Part shown: piece by piece, positions 33,361 through 41,243 of the stretch
How positions within the stretch are numbered: the stretch's first letter is position 1
Layout of the letters: the number at the start of each line of letters is the position of its first letter
NCBI RefSeq assembly: GCF_014193515.1
Contig: NZ_BLXX01000001.1
Coordinates: forward strand, 496,001-560,000
Origin: Geomonas silvestris
GTDB taxonomy: Bacteria; Desulfobacterota; Desulfuromonadia; Geobacterales; Geobacteraceae
Reading direction: 5' to 3'
Length of the DNA stretch: 64,000 nt
The notes under the pieces: model-generated
Databases searched by the model: none
Told to the model about the DNA's origin: nothing
The model's input: the letters and a program-made list of their open reading frames with translations, nothing else
Position numbers and translations under genes: made by a program

Positions 33361-33846
33361 ATGGCGATGCCGGCACACCTCACCCTGGAGGGGGAAAAAC
33401 AGGGAAAGATCGAGGGTTCCTGCGACATGCAGGGGCGGGAAGGGAGCATCCTGGTCTTCGGGATGGATCACGCGGTCAACATCCCGCGCAGCCCGACCGA
33501 CGGCCTTGCCACCGGCAAAAGGGTGCACGGACCGCTCTCGGTGGTCAAGGAGTACGACAAGAGTTCGCCCAAGCTCTACCAGGCGCTCTGCACCGGGGAG
33601 CACCTGAAGAGGGTCACCCTCAAGTGGTACCGGATCACCAAGCAGGGGACCGAGGAGCACTACTTCACCCACACCCTCGAGGACGCCATCGTGGTCGCGG
33701 TGAGCCCGTTCATGCCGACCACGCTTCTCTCCGAGAACGACCCCTACCGCCACATGGAGAAGGTCTCCTTCACCTACAAAAAGATCAAGTGGACCTGGGA
33801 GCCAAGCGGCATCGAGGCGGAAGATTCCTGGTCCGCCCCCAAGTGA
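33361..33846 (+). CDS. hcp: Type VI secretion tube protein Hcp (TssD)
   Basis: A 161-aa Hcp: AMPAHLTLEGEKQGKIEGSC, FGMDHAVNIPRSPTDGLATGKRVHGPLSVVKEYDKSSPKLYQALCTGEHL and VTLKWYRI..GTEEHYFTHTLEDAIVV. Hexameric rings form the inner tube that is propelled outwards. Last gene of the operon; a strong terminator follows at 33879-33916. No vgrG or PAAR gene is adjacent. Confidence 0.94.
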   Translation: MAMPAHLTLEGEKQGKIEGSCDMQGREGSILVFGMDHAVNIPRSPTDGLATGKRVHGPLSVVKEYDKSSPKLYQALCTGEHLKRVTLKWYRITKQGTEEHYFTHTLEDAIVVAVSPFMPTTLLSENDPYRHMEKVSFTYKKIKWTWEPSGIEAEDSWSAPK

Positions 33847-33878
33847 TCGGAAAATTCGGGGAGCTTAGGGAAGAAAAA

Positions 33879-33916
33879 AGCGGGGCCGCCGTGATGGCGT
33901 GCCCCGCTTCGTTTTT
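33879..33916 (+). terminator. Intrinsic terminator after hcp
   Basis: AGCGGGG (33879-33885) pairs with CCCCGCT (33902-33908) with an inner GCC/GGC pairing, followed by TCGTTTTT. An A-run on the left lets it serve the convergent small membrane protein gene as well. Confidence 0.8.
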
Positions 33917-33936
33917 GCCGAGAGGCTTGAGAAGGG

Positions 33937-34200
33937 TTACAGCGTGAGCGCCTTGGGCCGGTCGTACTCGGTGCGCAGCGGTGCGAACCTTTCCGAGGAG
34001 GGGGCGGGCTCTTCATTTGGGTCGGGAAGCAGGATGGCCAGGGCGCAGTAGCCCAGGAAGAGATAGCTCAGCAACAGCCCGGCGATGACCAGAGCAAGGG
34101 GCGACGGCTCGCTGGCCAGAAAAAACCAGATGCCCCCTCCCAGCGCGCAGCTCACCAAGGTCCCCATCCCCCCCGGGTTTTCTTCATCACGCTCCCGCAT
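33937..34200 (-). CDS. Small two-helix membrane protein
   Basis: An 87-aa protein with two hydrophobic segments (LVSCALGGGIWFFLA and LALVIAGLLLSYLFLGYCALAILL) and a polar C-terminal tail. Not recognised. Convergent with the type VI operon, so probably not part of it. Coding support comes from composition and the membrane-segment pattern. Confidence 0.6.
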   Translation of the reverse strand: MRERDEENPGGMGTLVSCALGGGIWFFLASEPSPLALVIAGLLLSYLFLGYCALAILLPDPNEEPAPSSERFAPLRTEYDRPKALTL

Positions 34201-34263
34201 GTTCCCCCTCTTTCACCACAGACCCCCAACGGTACCGCGGCTTTCGGTAAATTCGTCCCGAAA

Positions 34264-34638
34264 CTAGCCCATATCGGCCTGCTGCTCGTCGAGGAAGCTG
34301 TAAAAAGCCCGCATGAACTCGGCGGGGTGCCTCCCTGAGCCGTGCAACAGGTTACTGAAAAACAGCAGGGTCTCCGGATCGAGCTCGCCGCAGCTGCAGC
34401 CGATGCCGGAGCCGGTAACCCGCGCCACCGAGCACGGCACCGTGAACGACAGGGAGCGCCCGGCGTGCTTCAGGATGATGGAGACCGAAGCGGTTCCGCC
34501 AGCTTCCCCGGGGGCCGGCATGGCCACGAAAAGCCCGTGCCTGCTGATATCGCGCACCTCACTGGAGAAGGCGCTGCCGTTTTGTACCACAAAAGCCGGC
34601 GCCTTGAAAGGAATCCTTGTAGAAAGCCTGCGTTCCAT
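34264..34638 (-). CDS. PilZ domain protein
   Basis: A 124-aa single-domain PilZ protein with the cyclic-di-GMP-binding motifs RRLSTR at residues 3-8 and DISRHGLF near 29-36. Such proteins act as cyclic-di-GMP receptors controlling motility, polysaccharide or secretion. ATG at 34638. It lies next to the type VI cluster, but on the opposite strand. Confidence 0.85.
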   Translation of the reverse strand: MERRLSTRIPFKAPAFVVQNGSAFSSEVRDISRHGLFVAMPAPGEAGGTASVSIILKHAGRSLSFTVPCSVARVTGSGIGCSCGELDPETLLFFSNLLHGSGRHPAEFMRAFYSFLDEQQADMG

Positions 34639-34950
34639 GACTGCCCCCTTTCCGACTACCGGAATTGCTCTTACTCTAACACAATCCCGGCGCAGCGACA
34701 GTCACAAGGCGATCAAAAGTCACCGTTTTTGACAGGCGCCTCCAAAGGCGCACAGACACCAGGAGAATTTCCAGGGCCCGCGGATCTCTTTATTCGCTAT
34801 CGGCAATAGGCAAAGAGCGCTGAAGCGCTTTTTAAAACAGTCAGAGGTGAACTTCTGACAATGAGGAACGCGGGAATAAGCCGGAAGGCGGGGGACAGCG
34901 GGGCGGGAAACGTGCACCGGGAAGCGAGTTCAGGGGCGACCGCACCAGGG
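34639..34950. other. Intergenic region between the PilZ and TSCPD genes
   Basis: About 310 bases with no ORF of coding character. AGCGCTGAAGCGCT followed by T-rich sequence at about 34816-34834 is a short hairpin that may end transcription. The right part is the 3-prime flank of the TSCPD gene, the left part the PilZ promoter region. Confidence 0.4.
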
Positions 34951-35316
34951 TCAGCTGCGCTCCTCCTCGGAGATAAGCAGGTTCAAATCGGTGCCGGTTT
35001 CCAGGTGGCGCAACACCAGCCTGAGTGCGACGGAGACCTCGTTCAGACAGGTCTTGGGGCCGTGGTGGCAGGCGATGCCGGCCAGGGCCTTCACCGCCTC
35101 GCGGGGGTCGAGACCCGAGCGCAGGCCGTAGGATACCAGCCGGGCCACCCCGTCGGCCATGGCGGAACTGCAGCCTCCCGCCTTGCCGAAGCGGATGAAG
35201 ACCTCGAAGGGCTTCTGATTGCGGGTAGTCACCGTGATGAAGAGTTTGCCGCAATGCGACCTGCGCTGCACGGTGAAGCTCAGCGTGGCCGTGGGGCGCG
35301 GCACCTTACGCGTCAT
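34951..35316 (-). CDS. Stand-alone TSCPD domain protein
   Basis: A 121-aa protein matching the TSCPD domain found at the C-terminus of B12-dependent ribonucleotide reductase: KLFITVTTRNQKPFEVFIRFGKAGGCSSAMADGVARLVSYGLRSGLDPREAVKALAGIACH. No reductase domain is attached. The role of free TSCPD proteins is unclear; nucleotide or iron-related functions are guesses. ATG 35316 has an ideal AAGGAGG upstream; the longer frame to 35373 is not used. Confidence 0.8.
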   Translation of the reverse strand: MTRKVPRPTATLSFTVQRRSHCGKLFITVTTRNQKPFEVFIRFGKAGGCSSAMADGVARLVSYGLRSGLDPREAVKALAGIACHHGPKTCLNEVSVALRLVLRHLETGTDLNLLISEEERS

Positions 35317-35505
35317 GTCTCCTCCTTGCGGGCGGCTGCCGGCGCCGTCCGCGCTACGGGGTAACCATACCATCTGGCGGGCCGTTTGGCAGCAAGATCC
35401 TGCGGCGCTACCCGGCCGGGGAAGCGGAGGCCTGCGGTCCCCCGGCGCCTTTTGCGCATTTACCTAGGGAAAACACTGTCAAGTAATCCGACATACCGCG
35501 CCCCC

Positions 35506-38500
35506 ATGGGTCCCATCCCGCAGAAACCGGTCTGCAACGGCGTCATCGGCGACTTCGTCTGGAACGACCAGAACCGCAACGGCATCCAGGACGCCGGCGA
35601 GCCGGGGATCGACAACGTGCGCCTCATCCTGAAAGACCCCGGCGGCAGCGAGCTCACGAGCACGCTGAGCGGCCCCAACGGCGCCTACCTTTTCACCGGG
35701 CTGTGCGCCGGGAGCTACACCGTGAACGTCGACCAGGCGACCCTCCCCGCCGGGTTCGTCCCCTCCCCCCTCTACCAGGGGGGTGACGCCACCCGCGACT
35801 CGAACCCGAGCGGCAGCCAGGTGACCCTTGCCACCGGGACCTCGTCGGAGCGCAGCATCGACTTCGGCTACAACTCCCCCTGCACCGGCGCGATCGGCGA
35901 CCTGGTCTGGCACGACCAGAACCGAAACGGCTTCCAGGACCCGGGGGAGCCGGGGATCAACGGGGTGCTCGTGAACCTGCGCGACCCGGCCTCCGGCAAC
36001 CTCCTCGGCGCCACCACGACCAACGGCAGCGGCAACTACCAGTTCACCGGGCTGTGTGCCGGGGGCTACCGGGTCGAGGTGCTCCCCCCCGCCGGTTTCG
36101 CCCCCTCCCCCGCGCTTGCCGGGGCGAACCGGGCGGCCGACAGTAACCCGAACCCCGCCGAGGTCACCCTCCCCGACGACGTCACCAGCGACCCCACGGT
36201 GGACTTCGGGTTCAATACCCCCTGCACCGGGTCGATCGGCGACTTCGTCTGGCAGGACCTGAACCGAAACGGTATCCAGGACGCGGGGGAGCCCGGCCTG
36301 AACGGGGTGCGGGTCTTTTTAAAGGACAGCTTCTCGAACCTGGTCGCCAGCGCGAGCACCACCGGCAACGGCTTCTACCAGTTCACCGGGCTGTGCGCCG
36401 GCAACTACCGGGTCGAGGTTGACACCGCGACCCTCCCCGCCGGCCTGGTCCCCTCGCCGGTCGAGCAGGGGAGCGACCGCGGCGCCGACAGCAACAAAAG
36501 TCCCGCACCCGTGGTCCTCGACAGCGACGCGAGCCAGGACGCCACCATCGACTTCGGCTTCAACACCCCCTGCTCCGGGTACATCGGTGACCTGGTCTGG
36601 CTGGACGCCAACCGCGACGGCATCCAGAACCCCGGCGAGAGCGGGATAAACGGCGTCACGGTCCTCTTGAAGGACGCCGCCAACACGACCATCCAGACGA
36701 CCAGCACCGGAACCGGACCGGTGGGGCAGCAGGGTTACTACGGTTTCTCCGGGCTGTGCGCCGGCAGCTACACGGTCGAGGTGATCACCCCGGTGAACCT
36801 CGAGCCCTCGCCGAGCCTCGCCGGTGCGGACCGCAGCGTGGACAGTAACGGCAGCCCCGCCGCCGTCTACCTCCCGGCCGACAACGCGGTGGAGCCCACC
36901 ATCGACTTCGCCTTCAATCCCCCCTGTTCGGGGACGGTCGGCAACCTGGTCTGGGACGACGCCAACCGGAACGGGATCCAGGAGGCAGGCGAAGCCGGGA
37001 TCGACGGCGCCACCGTGAACCTGCGCGACGACTCCGGCGTCCTGGTGAGCTCCACCACCACGGCCGGGGGCGGGCTCTACCTGTTCTCGGGGCTCTGCGC
37101 CGGCAGCTACCTGGTCGAGGTGATCCCCCCCGCCGGGCGCGCCCCCTCCCCGACCCTGGCCGGGAGCGACCGGAACCTGGACAGCAACCCGAACCCGGCC
37201 CCGGTGCTCTTGGCCGACGATTTCGGCTCGGACCTGAGCGTCGACTTCGGCTTCAACACCCCCTGCAGCGGCGCGATCGGTGACCTGGTCTGGCACGACA
37301 CCAACCGCGACGGCATCCAGGGGTCGAGCGAGCCGGGGATCGCCGGCGCCCAGGTCACCCTGAAAAACGAGCAGGGGACCGTGATCGCCGCGACCAGCAG
37401 CAACGCCTCGGGCGGCTACCGGTTCGGCGGCCTGTGCCGGGGGAGCTACACGGTCGAGGTGGCGACACCCGCCGGCTTCGCCCCCTCGCCCACCCTGCAG
37501 GGGAACGACCGCGGCCTGGACAGCAACCCAGTTCCGGCGCCGGTCTTCCTCGCCGACGACGCGAGCCAGAACCTCGATACCGACTTCGGCTTCAACACCC
37601 CCTGTACCGGGGCGCTCGGCGATTTCGTCTGGAACGACCTGAACGGAGACGGCATACAGGACGCGGCCGAACCGGGGATCGCCGGGGTGGTGGTAAACCT
37701 GCGCGACGGGCTCAACACCCTTTTGCGCACCACCCAGACCCTGGGAGACGGCTCCTACCGCTTCCTCGGCCTGTGCGCCGGGGAGTACCGGGTCGAGGTG
37801 GTGCCGCCGGCAGGCCTTGCGGCCTCGCCGGTCGCGGCGGGAGGAAACCCCGCCCTGGACAGCAACCCGAACCCGGCGGCGGTGACCCTCCCGCAGGACA
37901 ACGCCTTTGACCTCACCCTCGACTTCGGCTTCTTCCGCGCGGTCCCGGGTCTCGGCGTGACGGCTTCCTGCCTGAACGCCCCGGCACCCGGCCTGCCGAT
38001 CACCATCTCGGCGACCGTCACCAACACCGGCAACGAGCCCCTCACCGGGCTCAGCTGCTCGGACAGCCAGGGGAGCCAGTTAGCCGGCGTCCCGACCACC
38101 CTCGCCCCCGGCCTCGGCCTCACCCTGACCGGGAGCTACCTCCCGGCGGGAAGCGGCTCCAGCGACACGGTGACCTGCAGTGCCACGGGGGCCCTGGACC
38201 AGGGGAGCGTCTCGGCCTCCTCGAGTGCGAGCTGCGGCATCGTCAGCGCACCCGCCTTGACCCTCACGGCGAGCTGCACGAACGCCCCGGCCCCGGGACT
38301 CCCCGTCACCGTGAGCGCGGTTTTGACCAACAGCGGCAACGAGCCCCTGGCAGGGTTTACCTGCACGGACGGCCAGGGGGCTCCCCTCTCCGGCGTCCCC
38401 ACCCTGCTTCTGCCGGGGGGGAGCGCGACGGTTTCCGGCAGCTACCTCCCGGCAAGCGCCACCTCGAGCGACACCATAAGCTGCAACGCGCGCGGCACCA

Positions 38501-41115
38501 TCAACGGGGTCACGGTAAGCGCCGAATCCAGCGCCAGCTGCGGCACCGACGGCACGCTCTGCCTCCGGGTCAAGAAACAGGTGAGCACCACCTGCACGGT
38601 GACCGGCGGCAAGGACAAGCACTGCAAATCCGACGAGATCAAGGACGAGCACTGCAGGCGCCACGACGCCGATCCCCGCTACTGCCGGGACTCGGCTTCG
38701 ACCAAGACCGGCTACTGCCACGAGGTCTCCCGCAAACAGGCCCACTGCGCGGGTTCCGAGACCAAGGCAAGCCACTGCGCCAAGACCGACTGCGACAAGA
38801 GCTACTGCGAGCGCCCCGACCTGGACAAGGACGACTACTGCAAGATCCCGGCGGTCCCGGTCTGCGTGCCGGTCTGGCTCGATGCCGACACCCCGGAGAG
38901 CGGCGCCCCGGTAGTACCGGTAGTGAAAACCGGGACGGACAGCGGGGATGACCTCTTGAGCAAGCTCTCCGGCGGCTCGCTTGCCGACAGCATCCCCGGC
39001 TGGCTCGCCAAGATCCTGCAGGCCCTGTCGCGCGACGACAGCGACCAGGCCGACCTGAGAGAGGCAACCGACAGCGAGGCGACCGCCTCCCTTAAATGCG
39101 ACAGCTCCGAGTACTACCAGGGGCACCAGCGCCAGTCCGGGCTCGCCTTCCGCTTCATCGTGGAGAACTGCGGCACCAGCGAATTGACCCAGGTCACCCT
39201 TAACGACGCCCGGCTCGGGATCTCCGGCTATGAGGTGGGGGCACTCGCGGCCGGTGCCAGCATCACCATCGGCTCCGACGCCATAGCGAAGCTCTCGCAG
39301 CCCGATTTCACCTGCACCAGCTCCTTCGTGAACACGGCGTGGGTGACAGGCAGCGACCTCTTCGGGCGCAGCGCGAGCGCGAGCGACGACGCCTTCGTCT
39401 TGTGCAACACCAAGAACTGCAGCTTCACCCTGGGGTACTGGAAGAACCACCCGGGGAACTGGCCGGTGACGAGCCTCAAGCTGGGGAGCGTGAGCTACAC
39501 CCAGAGCCAGCTGCTGTCCATCTTCGAGACCCCGGTTAGCGGCAACGGGCTGATCATGCTGGCCCAGCAGCTCGCCGCGGCCAAGCTGAACCTGGCCAAC
39601 GGCACCCAGCTCCCCGCCGCGCTGCAGCAGGCGATGGCAAGCGCCGACCAGATGATCGGGTCGCTGGCGGTCCCCCCGGTTGGGAGCGGCAGCCTCCCCA
39701 GCCCCCAGACCAGCGCCTTGGTGCAGACGCTGGACAGCTACAACAACGGCAGCTACCCCGGCGGTCCGAGCCACTGCGGCGAGACCCAGCCCCCGGGGTG
39801 CACCGGGGTGATCGGGGATTTCGTCTGGAACGACCTCAACAGAAACGCCGCCTACAACACCGGCGAGCCTGGGCTTTCCGGGGTGAAGGTCACCCTCAGT
39901 AACGGCAAGAGCACGACGACCGACGCGACCGGTCACTACCAGTTCACCGGCCTTTGCGCCGGGAGCTACCAGGTGAAGGTCTTCCCGCCCTGCGGCTTCC
40001 AGCCGACCAGCGCCTCGACGGTGAGCGTCACCCTGTCCGGCAGCGCCTCGACGAACCTCTCCGCCGACTTCGGGATGGCCAGGCCGAGCGTTTCCTGCAG
40101 CGGCAAGATCGGCGACTTCATCTGGAAGGACCTCAACAAAAGCGGGATCCAGGACTGGGGCGAGCCGGGGCTCCCCGGCGTCACCGTCTCCCTCGGTAAC
40201 GGCGCCTCCACGACCAGCGACGCCAACGGATACTACCAGTTCACCGGGCTGTGCGCCGGCGAGTACCAGGTAAGCGTCGGTACCCCGACCGGCTACACCC
40301 CGAGCCCGGCCTCCCAAGGGAGCAACAGCACCAAGGACAGCAAGGCAAGCCCCACCAAGGTGTCCCTGACCAGCAACACGAGTTCGGTGCAGAACCTCGA
40401 CTACGGCTTCTACAAGAGCGCGGCCCCTTCCTGCACCGGGGTGATCGGCAACTACGTCTGGAACGACACCAACAAAAACGGCCTGCAGGACTGCAGCGAA
40501 AAGGGGATCGCCGGGGTGGTGCTGAGGCTCAGCAGCGGCCAGAGCGCCGTCACCGATGCCGACGGACACTACCTGTTCACCGGCCTTTGTGCCGGAAGCT
40601 ACACGGTGAGCGTCGTGACCCCCGAGGGGTATCTCCCCTCCCCCACCCTTAAGGGGGGAAGCCGCGCCTCGGACAGTAATCCGACCCCGAGCGCGGTAAG
40701 CTTCGGCGACAACCGCGGCTCCGACCTGAGCGTCGACTTCGGCTTCTGGAAAGTCCCGCAGCCCAAACCGGGGCAGAGCCAGGGGTGCAGCCTCGGCTAC
40801 TGGAAAACCCACAGCGCCAACTGGCCTGCGGCAAGCCACGGCTACGACAACTTCGACAGCGTCTTCGGGGTGAACGCCTTTAGCCCCGACATCACCCTCT
40901 TGCAGGCGCTGAGCCTTGGGGGTGGCGGGCTCTACAACCTGGCGCGCCAGGCAACTGCGGCGCTGCTCAATGCCGGGGACGGCAGGCTCAAGGGGTTCCC
41001 GCTTTCGGCAAGCGAGCTCAAGGGGGCGGTGGCGGCCGCCGTCGCGGCGGGGAGCTACGATCCGCTGGCCGCGACCCTCGAGGGGTACAACAACCTCTCC
41101 TGCCCGCTCAACTAG
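35506..41115 (+). CDS. Giant SdrD_B-repeat surface-type protein with [His/Tyr]-Cys repeat block
   Basis: About 1869 aa from ATG 35506; a TTG at 35386 would add 40 residues. Neither start has a ribosome site or gives a signal peptide, so the 5-prime end may be missing or mis-set. Seven SdrD_B-type Ig-like repeats of 112-119 residues (GDFVWNDQNRNGIQDAGEPGI and variants, with Ca-binding DxNxDG-like loops) begin near residues 12, 128, 242, 358, 477, 589 and 702. Two DUF11-like repeats (ASC-NAPAPGLP) start near 821 and 922. Residues about 1036-1112 hold eight Cys repeats preceded by His or Tyr. Two GYWK-containing domains (near 1309 and 1764) enclose three more SdrD_B repeats (near 1434, 1533, 1645). 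Such proteins are usually extracellular adhesins or matrix proteins. No sorting motif is visible at the C-terminus. Confidence 0.78.
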   Translation: MGPIPQKPVCNGVIGDFVWNDQNRNGIQDAGEPGIDNVRLILKDPGGSELTSTLSGPNGAYLFTGLCAGSYTVNVDQATLPAGFVPSPLYQGGDATRDSNPSGSQVTLATGTSSERSIDFGYNSPCTGAIGDLVWHDQNRNGFQDPGEPGINGVLVNLRDPASGNLLGATTTNGSGNYQFTGLCAGGYRVEVLPPAGFAPSPALAGANRAADSNPNPAEVTLPDDVTSDPTVDFGFNTPCTGSIGDFVWQDLNRNGIQDAGEPGLNGVRVFLKDSFSNLVASASTTGNGFYQFTGLCAGNYRVEVDTATLPAGLVPSPVEQGSDRGADSNKSPAPVVLDSDASQDATIDFGFNTPCSGYIGDLVWLDANRDGIQNPGESGINGVTVLLKDAANTTIQTTSTGTGPVGQQGYYGFSGLCAGSYTVEVITPVNLEPSPSLAGADRSVDSNGSPAAVYLPADNAVEPTIDFAFNPPCSGTVGNLVWDDANRNGIQEAGEAGIDGATVNLRDDSGVLVSSTTTAGGGLYLFSGLCAGSYLVEVIPPAGRAPSPTLAGSDRNLDSNPNPAPVLLADDFGSDLSVDFGFNTPCSGAIGDLVWHDTNRDGIQGSSEPGIAGAQVTLKNEQGTVIAATSSNASGGYRFGGLCRGSYTVEVATPAGFAPSPTLQGNDRGLDSNPVPAPVFLADDASQNLDTDFGFNTPCTGALGDFVWNDLNGDGIQDAAEPGIAGVVVNLRDGLNTLLRTTQTLGDGSYRFLGLCAGEYRVEVVPPAGLAASPVAAGGNPALDSNPNPAAVTLPQDNAFDLTLDFGFFRAVPGLGVTASCLNAPAPGLPITISATVTNTGNEPLTGLSCSDSQGSQLAGVPTTLAPGLGLTLTGSYLPAGSGSSDTVTCSATGALDQGSVSASSSASCGIVSAPALTLTASCTNAPAPGLPVTVSAVLTNSGNEPLAGFTCTDGQGAPLSGVPTLLLPGGSATVSGSYLPASATSSDTISCNARGTINGVTVSAESSASCGTDGTLCLRVKKQVSTTCTVTGGKDKHCKSDEIKDEHCRRHDADPRYCRDSASTKTGYCHEVSRKQAHCAGSETKASHCAKTDCDKSYCERPDLDKDDYCKIPAVPVCVPVWLDADTPESGAPVVPVVKTGTDSGDDLLSKLSGGSLADSIPGWLAKILQALSRDDSDQADLREATDSEATASLKCDSSEYYQGHQRQSGLAFRFIVENCGTSELTQVTLNDARLGISGYEVGALAAGASITIGSDAIAKLSQPDFTCTSSFVNTAWVTGSDLFGRSASASDDAFVLCNTKNCSFTLGYWKNHPGNWPVTSLKLGSVSYTQSQLLSIFETPVSGNGLIMLAQQLAAAKLNLANGTQLPAALQQAMASADQMIGSLAVPPVGSGSLPSPQTSALVQTLDSYNNGSYPGGPSHCGETQPPGCTGVIGDFVWNDLNRNAAYNTGEPGLSGVKVTLSNGKSTTTDATGHYQFTGLCAGSYQVKVFPPCGFQPTSASTVSVTLSGSASTNLSADFGMARPSVSCSGKIGDFIWKDLNKSGIQDWGEPGLPGVTVSLGNGASTTSDANGYYQFTGLCAGEYQVSVGTPTGYTPSPASQGSNSTKDSKASPTKVSLTSNTSSVQNLDYGFYKSAAPSCTGVIGNYVWNDTNKNGLQDCSEKGIAGVVLRLSSGQSAVTDADGHYLFTGLCAGSYTVSVVTPEGYLPSPTLKGGSRASDSNPTPSAVSFGDNRGSDLSVDFGFWKVPQPKPGQSQGCSLGYWKTHSANWPAASHGYDNFDSVFGVNAFSPDITLLQALSLGGGGLYNLARQATAALLNAGDGRLKGFPLSASELKGAVAAAVAAGSYDPLAATLEGYNNLSCPLN
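38611..38841 (+). repeat. Eight-fold decapeptide [H/Y]C repeat within the SdrD_B protein
   Basis: Pairs read KDKHC, KDEHC, DPRYC, KTGYC, KQAHC, KASHC, DKSYC and KDDYC, spaced 10 or 11 residues. The block is highly charged (Lys/Asp/Glu/Arg) and differs in composition from the Thr/Asn/Gly-rich repeats on either side. Confidence 0.85.
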
Positions 41116-41153
41116 TTCGCGACTCCCTCGGGCGCTGCCCGGATAAAAAGAAA

Positions 41154-41191
41154 GGGTTGCCAGCTCCACGCCGGCAACCCTCTCGTTTTTT
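41154..41191. terminator. Bidirectional terminator between SdrD_B gene and PAS kinase
   Basis: GGGTTGCC (41154-41161) with GGCAACCC (41173-41180), then TCTCGTTTTTT; an A-rich run on the other side. Lies between convergent genes. Confidence 0.8.
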
Positions 41192-41243
41192 CTGCGGCAC
41201 CCCCCACCCGGAGTTTGCCTGGTACGGCGCGTCCCCCCTTGTT

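Noticed and set aside
23724-33846. A phage-derived extracellular contractile injection system.
   Set aside because: The presence of TssJ, TssL and TssM membrane-complex genes and Hcp identifies a true type VI secretion system.
14470-33916. A mobile island inserted at selC.
   Set aside because: selC is a frequent integration target, but no repeat of its 3-prime end was found downstream and the only recombinase is integron-type, located 6 kb away and oriented for cassette capture.
38080-41169. A 1029-codon minus-strand open frame opposite the SdrD_B gene.
   Set aside because: Produced by high GC and repeats on the other strand; no ribosome site, no recognisable domain.
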